In this document: in pieces, positions 35,490 through 44,374 of the stretch
Position numbering within the stretch: the first letter of the stretch is position 1
Layout of the letters: every line of letters begins with the position of its first letter
Assembly: GCF_900156375.1 (NCBI RefSeq)
Contig: NZ_FTNK01000015.1
Location: forward strand, 91,288 to 155,287
From: Paenibacillus macquariensis
GTDB lineage: Bacteria > Bacillota > Bacilli > Paenibacillales > Paenibacillaceae
Direction: 5' to 3'
DNA length: 64,000 bases
Notes under the pieces: generated by a model
Told to the model about the DNA's origin: nothing
The model's input: only the letters and a program-made list of their open reading frames with translations
Database searches by the model: none
Program-made: the position numbers and the translations under genes

Positions 35490-36430
35490 GACTTATTCTC
35501 CTTTAACAGAAGATATATAAAGTACGCTCCCCCAACGAAGTTGATAATGACACTTAACGTGGTGGAGAATGTAAATACCTTCTCAACAATGAACTGTCCT
35601 CCGATTAATGCGATGATGCTTATAAGAATGGAACCTACAATTAAGTATTTGTGTTGATATGTTTTGAGAAATTGATGCGCCACATTAACCACTAGAAGTC
35701 CTAAGAAGGTAATCGGACCTACCAAAGCCGTTGCGATCGACATCAGAATGGCTACCACAACGAGCAGTCTTTTAACAACATAATCGTAATTGACGCCTAG
35801 ATTAACCGCCTGATCTCTTCCTAGCGAAATGACATCTAGATACTTAATGAATTTCAAGAAATACAGCGTTACACCAAATATCCCAATAATCGAAATGATT
35901 AATAAATCTGTATTCACATTGTTGAAGCTAGCGAACATTTTGTCTTGCAACATCAAGAATTCATTAGGATCAATGAGTACCTCCATAAATGAAGATATGC
36001 TTCCAAAAAACGTCCCTAAGATCATCCCAATTAACAATAGAAAGTATATGTTACTCTGGCCTTCTTTTCGGAAAAGAATCTTGTAGAATACACCTGAGAA
36101 CCCGATCATTAACGCAACAGAAATCACGAAATTAATATTACGATCTGAAGATGTTAACGTTGTAGATCCAAAAGCATAAATAATAAAGGTCTGAAACAAC
36201 ATGTATAAGGAATCTAAACCTAGAATACTAGGTGTCAAAATACGATTGTTCGTAATGGTCTGGAACACAACTGTAGAGAAAGCAATCGCACTCCCCGTAA
36301 TCACCATAGCCAGAATCTTCTTACCTCTTCTTGGAAGGACATAATCCCAATGACCACCGGTTTGATACAAAAGGAACAAAGCAATAAGTGCGATTACAAT
36401 AACGAATAAAATACTAAGCTTCACCTTCAT
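35486..36430 (-). CDS. yclO: Siderophore ABC permease (YclO-like)
   Basis: 314 residues, about nine membrane segments, FecCD/BtuC family. Seen: GSAIAFSTVVFQTITNNRILTPSILGLDSLY (the TP-x-x-L-G motif), and LGRDQAVNLGVNY, the cytoplasmic helix that contacts the ATPase. It forms the channel with the other permease. The ATG shares one base with the upstream stop codon. Confidence 0.92.
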   Translation of the reverse strand: MKVKLSILFVIVIALIALFLLYQTGGHWDYVLPRRGKKILAMVITGSAIAFSTVVFQTITNNRILTPSILGLDSLYMLFQTFIIYAFGSTTLTSSDRNINFVISVALMIGFSGVFYKILFRKEGQSNIYFLLLIGMILGTFFGSISSFMEVLIDPNEFLMLQDKMFASFNNVNTDLLIISIIGIFGVTLYFLKFIKYLDVISLGRDQAVNLGVNYDYVVKRLLVVVAILMSIATALVGPITFLGLLVVNVAHQFLKTYQHKYLIVGSILISIIALIGGQFIVEKVFTFSTTLSVIINFVGGAYFIYLLLKENKS

Positions 36431-37380
36431 TATGCATATGCCTTTCTTCTAATAAGTAAGTAGATAAAGATTCCGCTTCCGATAACGCCAACGGTAAGAC
36501 CAATTGGTATTTCATAAGGAAATATAATAAGTCGACCTAAGATGTCACAGAATAGAAGGAATACTGCTCCTAATAACGCGGTATGTGAAAGACTCTTCTT
36601 CAGATTGTCTCCTAGATAGATCGTTACAATATTCGGGACAATCAGACCCAAGAAGGGAATCATCCCAACCGTTAGTATCACGATCGAGGACACTGCTGCT
36701 ACAATAACAAGTCCGATGTTTACGACTTGCTTATAATTCAACCCTAGGTTCTTCGCGAACTCCTCACCCATACCGGCAATCGTGAACCGATTAGCAAATA
36801 GGTACGCTATAATGACGAGCGGAATGCTGATATATAACATTTCATAGCGGCCCTTCAAGATCACTGAGAAATCTCCCTGCAACCATGATGCCATATTCTG
36901 AATGAGATCATTCTTATAGGCAAAAAATGTCGTGATTGAACCGACTACATTCCCAAACATAATTCCTACTAGCGGAATAAAGATGGCATCCTTATATTTC
37001 ACCTTGTCTAGAATCTTCATAAAGATAAAGGTTCCTAGTAGAGCAAAGATGAACGCAACTACCATTTTCTCTAGCGAAGTGACATTCGGAAACACCATCA
37101 TAGCGACGAGGATTCCGAACCTTGCTGAATCCATTGTTCCTGCCGTCGTTGGCGACACAAATTTATTGCGAGTCAACTGCTGCATAATTAAACCGACAAT
37201 ACTCATACTCATACCCGCTATAATGATGCTAATTAGACGAGGTATTCGACTTATCATTAACGTCTGTAATTGTTGATCTGTTAAATGGAAGATATCCATT
37301 GGAGAGATATCCTTAACTCCGATGAAAATTGAAATAAATGAAAAAATAACAAGTGTAATAAGCAAATATCTCTTTTTCAT
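36430..37380 (-). CDS. yclN: Siderophore ABC permease (YclN-like)
   Basis: 316 residues, FecCD family, with GMSMSIVGLIMQQLTRNKFVSPTTAGTMD (membrane entry motif) and GEEFAKNLGLNYKQVV (ATPase-coupling region). It is the first gene of the operon. Its upstream region has a near-consensus sigma-A promoter and a Fur box, so the operon is predicted to be repressed when iron is sufficient. Confidence 0.92.
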   Translation of the reverse strand: MKKRYLLITLVIFSFISIFIGVKDISPMDIFHLTDQQLQTLMISRIPRLISIIIAGMSMSIVGLIMQQLTRNKFVSPTTAGTMDSARFGILVAMMVFPNVTSLEKMVVAFIFALLGTFIFMKILDKVKYKDAIFIPLVGIMFGNVVGSITTFFAYKNDLIQNMASWLQGDFSVILKGRYEMLYISIPLVIIAYLFANRFTIAGMGEEFAKNLGLNYKQVVNIGLVIVAAVSSIVILTVGMIPFLGLIVPNIVTIYLGDNLKKSLSHTALLGAVFLLFCDILGRLIIFPYEIPIGLTVGVIGSGIFIYLLIRRKAYA

Positions 37381-37433
37381 ATTTCTTACCTTACTCTTCC
37401 TGAATTATAGGTTTAATGGATATTAATTAAGAA

Positions 37434-37448
37434 TGATATTCATTATCA
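37434..37448 (-). promoter_or_regulatory. Fur box of the yclNOPQ-type operon
   Basis: On the minus strand TGATAATGAATATCA, one mismatch from the 7-1-7 consensus TGATAATNATTATCA. It begins 16 bases downstream of the -10 element, over the early transcribed region. Confidence 0.88.
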
Positions 37449-37464
37449 TTTAGCCATAAATTTA

Positions 37465-37492
37465 ATTATACCTTCATACTAAGTATTGTCAA
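37465..37492 (-). promoter_or_regulatory. Sigma-A promoter of the yclNOPQ-type operon
   Basis: Perfect -35 TTGACA (37487-37492) and perfect -10 TATAAT (37465-37470) on the minus strand with a 16-base spacer. Confidence 0.85.
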
Positions 37493-37634
37493 TGAAAGTT
37501 GAATATTTTTAGAGTCGAATTCATTCGTTTATACCTCATCTTTGGAATAAAATGGTATAGTGTAATGAGTGATTATTATCTCCTATGTTCAATTATCGCT
37601 TCTAACAACTCATTCATGAGATTGGAGTGCATTT

Positions 37635-39716
37635 ATGTTCAATATGAATCAAGCAGCGAATAAAGATCCAAGAAGGGCATACTTCGCCCTGAGAATTAAC
37701 GTATTCTTTTTCAGTACATTTATCATTTTTTGCGTCATTATTGTTAGATTAGCCATCCTACAGTTTGTAGAAGGATCCACCCTGACCGAGAAGGAAACGA
37801 ATGGATTAATAAAAACCGTCGCTCTATCTCCCATTCGAGGAATTATTTATGATGATACGCACACCAAGCTAGCTTATTCTACCCCTATTCGATCTCTTTT
37901 CATTACCTTGATGGAAGATTATAGCTTGGCCAAGGAAGACATCTTAATCAAGAAGAAAAAACCGCTTGTCCGACCTGCTGCTTTTCAATTAGCTAAGGAA
38001 ATGGAGCAGGCATTCATCAAATTAGATCCCAAAGGGGAGAAGCTAACCCAACAGAATATCATTGATGCAATGGACTTGGAATTCCTCAAGGGCCCCGGAT
38101 ATCAGCCTCGACGGATTAAGACTGATCTTAACCCGGCTGAAATTGCTTATTTCTCAGAACATAAAACGGCCTTTCCTGGTATTGAAATTGAAATCGCTGA
38201 AGAGAGCCTTCGTCATTATAATCCAGAGACGATAGCCGTCCAGACGGTAGGTTATATTAAATATTTTAAAAGCTCAAAGGAAATTTACAGTAAAATAGAT
38301 GCAGTTCAGAAGGTGAAAGGCACCCAAAAGAACCCTGGATTAACCTATACAGAAGATGAAATTGTCGGATATGACGGTATAGAATTCTCCTTCCAAGATG
38401 AACTCAGAGGCGAGAATGGGTATAAAGAAGTTTCAGTCAACGCCCAGAACATGCCGATAGCCGTCGAACGAGTTATCCCTCCCAAAAAAGGCCACGATAT
38501 CTATTTAACCATTAATAAAAATGTACAGTTGAAGGCAGAGCAAGCTATCACAGAACAGTTACAATGGCTACATACCAATATGGTCCCCGGAAAAACCCAT
38601 CAAAATGCAATAACAGGGTACGCAGTAGCGATGGAAGTGGATACCGGGAAAGTAATTGCGATGGCTAGCATGCCCGATTATAACACGAATGTATGGAAAT
38701 CGTCAGGAAGTAAGAACATTTCTACCGAAGACTATGAACGGATTAAGAATAATTACCAGAATGGTACGATCACTCCGTATAGTTCTGGTAAATCTGTAAA
38801 CGATCTAGATTCAATCTTACTCCTCGGTTCGACCATTAAGCCGCTCACTGTATTAATTGGATTAGAAGAAGGTCTATTTAAAACGACGGATACTTATATC
38901 GATCAAGGAGTAACCTACATCGGTAAAGAAGGTCATGAACAACCGATTCGTAATTCCTCTGGTCATGTCATTGGTGCGATGCGTCCCTCCAAAGCAATAA
39001 AAGAATCATCCAATGTCTTCATGGTCGACATGATCGGTAAGAGGTTAAATAAGAAATATCCCGGAGATGAAGGAGTTCACGTCTGGGATAGGTATATGAA
39101 AAAATTCGGACTCGGTGTATCTACAGGAGTCGATCTACCTAATGAATACTTTGGTAGACTTGAATACATGAATAAGGAACAAGCAGGAAGTAATCTGGCA
39201 GCCTTAGCCTATGCTTCCTTCGGCCAACAAGGCAAATATTCGACCCTACAGTTAGCTCAGTATACGACAATGTTAGCCAATGAAGGTAAGAGAATGAAGC
39301 CACAGCTTGTCAATGAAATCAAAGAACAGGACGGAACACTCGTTAAGAAATTCAAGCCTGTAGTACTCAATGAAATCAAGTTAGATAAGCGCTACTGGCA
39401 AGAAATCAAACAAGGTATGAATACGACCGTAAGTGCTTTTGAAGGATTCCCTTACGATTTCGCAAGAAAGACGGGTACTTCTGAACAGAAGGCAAAAGGG
39501 AAAATGAGAGATAACGGGATATTCATCGCCTATGCCCCACGTGATAATCCTAAGCTCGCTATCGCTGTTGTCGTGCCCGAGGGTGGGTTCGGAGCTCAAA
39601 GCGCTGCGCCTATCGCTCGTAAGATCTTTGACGCATATGATCAAGAGTATGGACTTGATGGAAATCCAAAGAAGTACACCCCTATAACAGAAAGCACTTC
39701 TTTATCCGTTCGTTAA
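37635..39716 (+). CDS. Class B penicillin-binding protein (PBP2-type transpeptidase)
   Basis: 693 residues: short cytoplasmic N-terminus, one membrane anchor (22-43), the dimerisation/pedestal domain (about 60-280) with PIRGIIYDDTHTKLAY, and the transpeptidase domain (300-670). The active-site motifs are S399-TIK402, S458-S-N460 and K612-TG614. Class B enzymes crosslink peptidoglycan together with SEDS glycosyltransferases; the sequence is closest in layout to the B. subtilis PbpA/PbpH elongation enzymes. SD GGAG is 8 bases before the ATG. It is followed by its own terminator and a cell-wall hydrolase-like lipoprotein. Confidence 0.92.
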   Translation: MFNMNQAANKDPRRAYFALRINVFFFSTFIIFCVIIVRLAILQFVEGSTLTEKETNGLIKTVALSPIRGIIYDDTHTKLAYSTPIRSLFITLMEDYSLAKEDILIKKKKPLVRPAAFQLAKEMEQAFIKLDPKGEKLTQQNIIDAMDLEFLKGPGYQPRRIKTDLNPAEIAYFSEHKTAFPGIEIEIAEESLRHYNPETIAVQTVGYIKYFKSSKEIYSKIDAVQKVKGTQKNPGLTYTEDEIVGYDGIEFSFQDELRGENGYKEVSVNAQNMPIAVERVIPPKKGHDIYLTINKNVQLKAEQAITEQLQWLHTNMVPGKTHQNAITGYAVAMEVDTGKVIAMASMPDYNTNVWKSSGSKNISTEDYERIKNNYQNGTITPYSSGKSVNDLDSILLLGSTIKPLTVLIGLEEGLFKTTDTYIDQGVTYIGKEGHEQPIRNSSGHVIGAMRPSKAIKESSNVFMVDMIGKRLNKKYPGDEGVHVWDRYMKKFGLGVSTGVDLPNEYFGRLEYMNKEQAGSNLAALAYASFGQQGKYSTLQLAQYTTMLANEGKRMKPQLVNEIKEQDGTLVKKFKPVVLNEIKLDKRYWQEIKQGMNTTVSAFEGFPYDFARKTGTSEQKAKGKMRDNGIFIAYAPRDNPKLAIAVVVPEGGFGAQSAAPIARKIFDAYDQEYGLDGNPKKYTPITESTSLSVR

Positions 39717-39756
39717 TAAAAAAGCATATAATGACACACATTATACGTAAAAGCAG

Positions 39757-39816
39757 CCTCGGGTTAGAGGGAAATGAGATACAACTTCTCATCCCCCTCT
39801 ATCCTCGAGGTTCTAC
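39757..39816 (+). terminator. Terminator after the PBP gene
   Basis: Long hairpin: CCTCGGGTTAGAGGG with AATGAGA pairs with TCTCAT and CCCTCTATCCTCGAGG; followed by TTCTACTAT. Confidence 0.75.
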
Positions 39817-39841
39817 TATATGAATAATGGAGCGTGCGTAT

Positions 39842-40780
39842 ATGCTAAAGCCAACCCCTCATGCAAACCGAAAAGTAACACTAGGGATTACCTGTATCCT
39901 CCTAGTACTATGTACGTCCTGCAGTAGTAGTAAGACTGCCAATGATACTAACCCTCCTACGAATACTGTTAAGACAAAGGGCACCCACTCCCACTCTTCT
40001 CCTACTACAGCTGGAACATTTACCGATCAAGTCCTATATACCGATTATTCAGGAAAGACTTGGATACCGTTACAGACCGCCGTTCAATCCCTAGGTCTTC
40101 GTATGAAAGATTCTGGGAACGCCGTACAGATCGGTTATACCGATCCGATGTATAAGGCGTACCTTGGGCAAGATCAAGCCTCTTCATTAGGGAAAACTGT
40201 CAAAATAAAAGACGCACCTATCCGTTGGAATGGCCAATTGTATCTAACATCCGATTCCCTCTCAAGTCTGCTTGATACGAAGGTTAAATGGAATCAAAGA
40301 TATCATCGAATAGAGATTTCACCTCTTCATGATGACTCACCGCCGAGTAATACAACCCAAGCGAAGTCCTTGCGCATCGCTAGCACATCAACTGACACGG
40401 GTGAACTCATCTCCTATGCCAAGACGTTTCTAGGAGTCCCCTACGATTTCGGAGCGGCACCGTATGAGCAATCAAAGAAATTTGATTGTTCCACTTTCAC
40501 ACAACATGTGTTCAAGAAATTCAATGTAGATTTACCGAGACTGGCTAGAGACCAAGGTAAAGAGGGTCGTTCGGTTACAAGGGACAACCTGAAAGCTGGC
40601 GATCTAATCTTTTTCACCGTTCCTGACCGATTTGAAAGTAACGCAATTCCTGGTCATGTAGGGATTTATATGGGAGATGGGAAGTTTATTCATACATGGG
40701 GTGGCCCAGGCGTACAGATTAGTGAATTGGACACAGGTTACTGGAGTAAAGTAATACTCTTTATGCGAAGTGTATTATAA
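39842..40780 (+). CDS. NlpC/P60 (C40) peptidase lipoprotein with copper-amine-oxidase-like N-domain
   Basis: 312 residues from ATG 39842, which has a GGAG SD; the in-frame ATG 15 bases upstream has none. The signal peptide ends LVLCTSC with the lipid probably on C27, followed by a Ser/Thr-rich spacer. Residues 60-160 resemble the copper-amine-oxidase N-terminal-like domain common in Paenibacillus wall proteins (WIPLQTAVQSLGLRM). The C40 domain (185-312) carries C216 (FDCSTF), H272 (GHVGIYMGDG) and H284 (FIHTW). Such enzymes cut gamma-D-Glu-diaminopimelate links in peptidoglycan. The PBP gene just upstream supports a wall role. Confidence 0.9.
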   Translation: MLKPTPHANRKVTLGITCILLVLCTSCSSSKTANDTNPPTNTVKTKGTHSHSSPTTAGTFTDQVLYTDYSGKTWIPLQTAVQSLGLRMKDSGNAVQIGYTDPMYKAYLGQDQASSLGKTVKIKDAPIRWNGQLYLTSDSLSSLLDTKVKWNQRYHRIEISPLHDDSPPSNTTQAKSLRIASTSTDTGELISYAKTFLGVPYDFGAAPYEQSKKFDCSTFTQHVFKKFNVDLPRLARDQGKEGRSVTRDNLKAGDLIFFTVPDRFESNAIPGHVGIYMGDGKFIHTWGGPGVQISELDTGYWSKVILFMRSVL

Positions 40781-40852
40781 ATTAAGGCATTCATGAATCG
40801 GAGCATTCGTGGAAATAGTATGAGAGTAGTATATCCGAGGAGGTCAGTGCAA

Positions 40853-40984
40853 ATGGACAACACACATGAGTTTGTAGAGAAATTACATGATACGCAGGAG
40901 AAAGCGGCACGAAATAAGAAGCATCAAGGTAAAGGAGCCCCAAGTCAAAAATTGGCTACTAAGCAACACGGAACTCAGAAATAG
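40853..40984 (+). CDS. DUF4023-like short protein (43 aa)
   Basis: Starts at ATG 40853 (MDNTHEFVEKLHDTQEKAAR), 8 bases after a strong GAGGAGGT SD; in-frame starts further upstream lack an SD. The remaining residues are basic and polar (KKHQGKGAPSQKL). The MDNTHEFVEKLHDTQ opening is that of the short DUF4023 proteins of Bacillales, whose function is unknown. A terminator follows at once. Confidence 0.75.
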   Translation: MDNTHEFVEKLHDTQEKAARNKKHQGKGAPSQKLATKQHGTQK

Positions 40985-40996
40985 ACAAAAATAAAT

Positions 40997-41033
40997 AACG
41001 GTATCGTTTCTTCAGTGAGACGATGCCGTTGTA
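40997..41033 (+). terminator. Terminator after the DUF4023-like gene
   Basis: AACGGTATCGT pairs with ACGATGCCGTT, then GTATT; the U-run is weak. Confidence 0.7.
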
Positions 41034-41089
41034 TTCATAATCGCTATAAGATTTTAAATACTATATCCCTATATAGTCTAGCTTGTTTA

Positions 41090-41278
41090 TTATTTATCCA
41101 TGATATTTATTTGCTGAATACATTCCGTGATCTTCTTACGAAAGTACTCATTGATAATATGATCAAGCTGTTCGGATTTCATCAGTACTCTCTCATCTTC
41201 AACACCATAGATGCTAGCTAGCGTATTCAATTCATTTCGTCTGAACTCGATCAAACTGTATACTGCTCTTATGTCCAA
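41090..41278 (-). CDS. Spo0E-family aspartyl-phosphate phosphatase
   Basis: 62 residues from TTG 41278, chosen because GGGAGGG lies 6 bases upstream; the reading frame extends further 5' without a better start. The sequence IEFRRNELNTLASIYGVEDERV, then KSEQLDHIINEY, carries the Spo0E signature (S-x-x-L-D-x-x-I-x-x-Y) on a two-helix hairpin. Spo0E proteins dephosphorylate Spo0A~P and so delay sporulation. It lies next to a peptide-pheromone-type regulator locus on the same strand, after that unit's terminator. Confidence 0.85.
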   Translation of the reverse strand: MDIRAVYSLIEFRRNELNTLASIYGVEDERVLMKSEQLDHIINEYFRKKITECIQQINIMDK

Positions 41279-41404
41279 TATGCTCCCTCCCTGTTTACCA
41301 ATACCTATCATATTATAACAAGTTACCAAATTGTTACTATTAGGTGTTTGTATATATTCAATTTCAATTAATATTACTATATTAAACTCATCTTCATTTA
41401 CCAA

Positions 41405-41442
41405 AACAAAAAAAGAGCCCTCGGAGAACTCCGAAAGCTCTT
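41405..41442 (-). terminator. Terminator of the regulator/pro-peptide unit
   Basis: AAGAGCCCTCGGAG pairs with CTCCGAAAGCTCTT; on the minus strand it is followed by a run of seven T. It lies 28 bases after the pro-peptide stop codon. Confidence 0.88.
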
Positions 41443-41469
41443 GGAATGAAATTATGGTAAGAATAACGA

Positions 41470-41592
41470 TCAGATATTACCAATACCATGGCCTAATGGT
41501 TGAATTACCGCATTAGAATCAATAGGTTGTCCGATTAGAATAATGCTACTTAAACTGATAACTAAAATTAACGAAGCCATTACTGTTTTCAT
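41470..41592 (-). CDS. Secreted pro-peptide, candidate pheromone (AimP/AloP-like)
   Basis: 40 codons from ATG 41592, 7 bases after AAAAGGGGG. The product has a short N-region (MKTVMAS), a hydrophobic core (LILVISLSSIILIG, 8-21), a turn (QPIDSNA) ending in a plausible signal-peptidase S-x-A site at residue 28, and a 12-residue tail VIQPLGHGIGNI. The ORF overlaps the last 47 bases of the upstream regulator gene in another frame and is followed by a strong terminator. Regulator plus overlapping exported pro-peptide is the layout of RRNPP systems (NprR-NprX, AimR-AimP, and Paenibacillus AloR-AloP). The active peptide would be cut from the C-terminus and re-imported by an oligopeptide permease. 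Function is inferred. Confidence 0.8.
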   Translation of the reverse strand: MKTVMASLILVISLSSIILIGQPIDSNAVIQPLGHGIGNI

Positions 41593-42973
41593 GGTTGTTC
41601 CCCCTTTTAATTAAATTATCATATTCTTTCAGTTCTTCTTGCGAGGCGTAACTTCTATATTTCTCAAATAATGATATAGAATCTATTACACCTCCTTTTT
41701 TGTTAATAATAGCATAAATTGTAATACTTTGAAATATATTTCTAATTGCTTCTCTATATCTCTTATTACCAAATTGGTATATTGCAATCTGATAACAAAG
41801 ATTCGCACACTTCAACCTATTTAAGGAAAGCATGTATCCGTTACTTAATTTTAATAACAAGTCATCACTCTGATATTCCTGAATAACATCTTTAAATTTC
41901 TCCAGAATATGATTCACTGAGAGTCCATGTGTGTTAGCTGATTTCATTATTGTTAAAAGACCTGGAAGAATTTCATTCGGATTATCTTGCAATAATTGTA
42001 TGTACTCTGGAAAAACACTTACATTACCCATAAGGATCTCTAATGTATACATGTTACCTATCGCCCAAGTACGGTATCTCTCCACTGATAAGTGGCCATT
42101 CTCATCTAGCCCTTCAAACCAGCTTAAATCCGCGTATACAGAAACATATTTCATAGATTCTTTATAGCGACCCCCATGTTCTAATACTACTCCCTTTACC
42201 AAGTAACCGTAACCGTAGTATGTGACCAATGGTCTATCTGTTACTAACTGTTCATAAGGTCTCTTTCCTAACATTTTACGTTTCTCATTCTTGATTACAA
42301 TATTAGAAAGAAGAATCAATTCATCTGCATAATGCTCGGTTTTATCCCATTTATTCATAGCATAGCAAGTGTTAATTATCTGAAATAAAGCATCTAGCTG
42401 ATAATTTTCCGGTAATCTCTTACGATAATGAACAAACTGAAGTGTAACCTCCATATTATGTTCCGCATCAAGTCCAATAGAGGCTCTAAATATACGGTAT
42501 TGGCTAATCGCAAGCCTCTCCGAATGTTGATATCGCTCATGCTCAGCAACACATTTATAATATATGATAGATTCCTTCGTCTTCCCACTGGTATACAGAT
42601 TCTCAGCAAGAGAGAACACCAACGTTAAATAAGTTAGATTCTCCATTAGCCTAGACAATACCTGAGCAATCGTGTCCTCTTTACCAAGCTCCGAACAGCG
42701 GATTAGAAATGAACCTATCCGTCTACCATTCGGCTTCTCATTTGCGAAACATTCTTCCACAAACAATTCATATAATGCTCCCTCGTCATAACCAAGCGCT
42801 TTTGTAATGAGATCAATTTGTCGTACAGATATAGGTTTGGGTGGATTATTGTTAAGAATCGCACTAATTACGCCCTTATTAATTCCTGAAGCTTGTCCAA
42901 AACTACTAAATGAATGTCCAAATCGCTCTAAATGATTTATTATTTCTGACCGAATCGTGGTTGCCGGACTCAT
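41546..42973 (-). CDS. HTH/TPR-like peptide-responsive regulator (AimR/AloR-like, RRNPP type)
   Basis: 475 residues. The N-terminus (about 5-65) is a Cro/C1-type helix-turn-helix (FGQASGINKGVISAILN, then SVRQIDLITKALG). The rest is all-helical and repeat-like (80-460), with TPR-type pairs such as NLTYLTLVFSLAENLYTSGKTKESIIYYKCV and YGYLVKGVVLEHGGRYKESMKYVSVYADLSWF. This is the build of AimR/AloR and other RRNPP receptors, in which the C-terminal repeats bind a short imported peptide. The pro-peptide gene overlapping its 3' end supports this. Targets are unknown; candidates include the genes flanking it, such as the Spo0E-like gene. The flanking region is notably AT-rich. Confidence 0.82.
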   Translation of the reverse strand: MSPATTIRSEIINHLERFGHSFSSFGQASGINKGVISAILNNNPPKPISVRQIDLITKALGYDEGALYELFVEECFANEKPNGRRIGSFLIRCSELGKEDTIAQVLSRLMENLTYLTLVFSLAENLYTSGKTKESIIYYKCVAEHERYQHSERLAISQYRIFRASIGLDAEHNMEVTLQFVHYRKRLPENYQLDALFQIINTCYAMNKWDKTEHYADELILLSNIVIKNEKRKMLGKRPYEQLVTDRPLVTYYGYGYLVKGVVLEHGGRYKESMKYVSVYADLSWFEGLDENGHLSVERYRTWAIGNMYTLEILMGNVSVFPEYIQLLQDNPNEILPGLLTIMKSANTHGLSVNHILEKFKDVIQEYQSDDLLLKLSNGYMLSLNRLKCANLCYQIAIYQFGNKRYREAIRNIFQSITIYAIINKKGGVIDSISLFEKYRSYASQEELKEYDNLIKRGNNHENSNGFVNFSYQFK

Positions 42974-43135
42974 TCCATCACCCCTATCACAGAAAAGTTC
43001 TCTTTCGCTAGCAAAACCTAATTAAGTATTCTCTCCTATATAATTACAATTATACGAAAATATTGATATGTGGTCAATTAATAAATATACAAAATATACA
43101 AATAAATATTCAGAACTTACTATATGTATTTACGC

Positions 43136-43170
43136 AAAAAAAGATAGCCTCATCAAATGAGAGCTACCTT
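43136..43170 (-). terminator. Terminator at the end of the sulfur-salvage gene run
   Basis: On the minus strand AGGTAGCTCTCAT pairs with ATGAGGCTATCT, followed by seven T. Downstream of the FAD oxidase stop codon at 43209. Confidence 0.85.
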
Positions 43171-43208
43171 ATACAAACCTATCATAATTTACGTAAACTA
43201 TTGTTTAT

Positions 43209-44336
43209 TTATGCGTGAAACCGAGATAGTGAGAATAGACTAATATCTTGCGGTGTTGCTTGTTTTACCGTCAAATCTGATAGAATCTCTCCTACGACAC
43301 TAGAGAATTTGAATCCATGACCTGAGAATCCACCTGCCAGTAGAATATTCGGATATGCAGGATGATAGTCAATAATGAAATCCTCATCAGGCGTCATCTC
43401 GTACTTACATACGGACCCACGAATAAGCTTGCCAGCAGCCGCTGGCATGTAAGTCTCAATCGCATTTCTTAAATCTCCCTCATCATCCGCATAAGCTCCG
43501 AATGGTTGTAAAGGCTCCCCCGGCTGCCAAGGTACACCTTGATCATGTCTACCAATCTTCACACCTGTACCATCAATACTAGGAAAGCCGTAGAAGCCAC
43601 CTTCCATGGTACCCAAAGTAAACCCTGGAAAGTTCTTGGTATCAAAGAGTGACTCATCGCTTTGGAACCAACCTACGACTTTACGGACAGACTGGATGGG
43701 AAGCTTGATGAATGGCTCCAATGTTTTGAACCATGCACCCGCACTTAATATCGCTTTATCTGCATGAAACACACCATGCTGTGTATAGACCGATACTCCC
43801 TCACCATCTGCTTCAATGGAAGATACATTCGTATAGGGCAAAAGAGTAGCACCTTCCGCTAATGCCATTTGTCGATAGGCTGCAACACATTTCTCACTAA
43901 ATAAATAACCCGCTTCTGGCTCGTACAACCCCGTGAAATCGTCCGTCAGTCGAATACCAGGCCACCGCTTAGCGATCTCATCTGCATCAAGTAACTCTAT
44001 GGGTACACCTAACTGGCTTGCATCTTTAAGACGCTGTTCATATGAGTACACCTTAGAAGATGATATATTTAATACACCTGATTGAATGAGTAGTGAAGTA
44101 TTCGTAGCTTCTTCTAGTTCATTCCACAGCTTATGAGCACGGAGGGCCATAGACACATAAGCAGACCCTCCATGATAAGCATGTCGTATTAACCGTGGTA
44201 CACCATGATGGCTCCCCTCATGATGTGGAGGATCGAATGCATCGATGAGTAACGTTCGGATACCCTGTCTAGCTAGATGATAACCCGCACTCATCCCCAT
44301 AGACCCTGCTCCCACAACAATAACGTCGTATGACAT
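43209..44336 (-). CDS. FAD-dependent N-methyl amino acid oxidase (MTOX/MSOX-like)
   Basis: 375 residues, DadA/SoxA family. N-terminal dinucleotide fold VIVVGAGSMGMSAGYHLARQG (5-25), C310 in RGSVCKYEMTPDEDF at the position of the covalent FAD cysteine of monomeric sarcosine oxidase, and GGFSGHGFKFSSVVGE (335-350) closing the flavin site. Related enzymes oxidise sarcosine or N-methyltryptophan to the demethylated amino acid, formaldehyde and H2O2. It is the last gene of the run downstream of a cystine-type importer, so the true substrate may be an N-modified sulfur amino acid. That is inference. Confidence 0.85.
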   Translation of the reverse strand: MSYDVIVVGAGSMGMSAGYHLARQGIRTLLIDAFDPPHHEGSHHGVPRLIRHAYHGGSAYVSMALRAHKLWNELEEATNTSLLIQSGVLNISSSKVYSYEQRLKDASQLGVPIELLDADEIAKRWPGIRLTDDFTGLYEPEAGYLFSEKCVAAYRQMALAEGATLLPYTNVSSIEADGEGVSVYTQHGVFHADKAILSAGAWFKTLEPFIKLPIQSVRKVVGWFQSDESLFDTKNFPGFTLGTMEGGFYGFPSIDGTGVKIGRHDQGVPWQPGEPLQPFGAYADDEGDLRNAIETYMPAAAGKLIRGSVCKYEMTPDEDFIIDYHPAYPNILLAGGFSGHGFKFSSVVGEILSDLTVKQATPQDISLFSLSRFHA

Positions 44337-44374
44337 TCGTATGACAATCTCCCCCTCTCATGACCTCATCTAAT

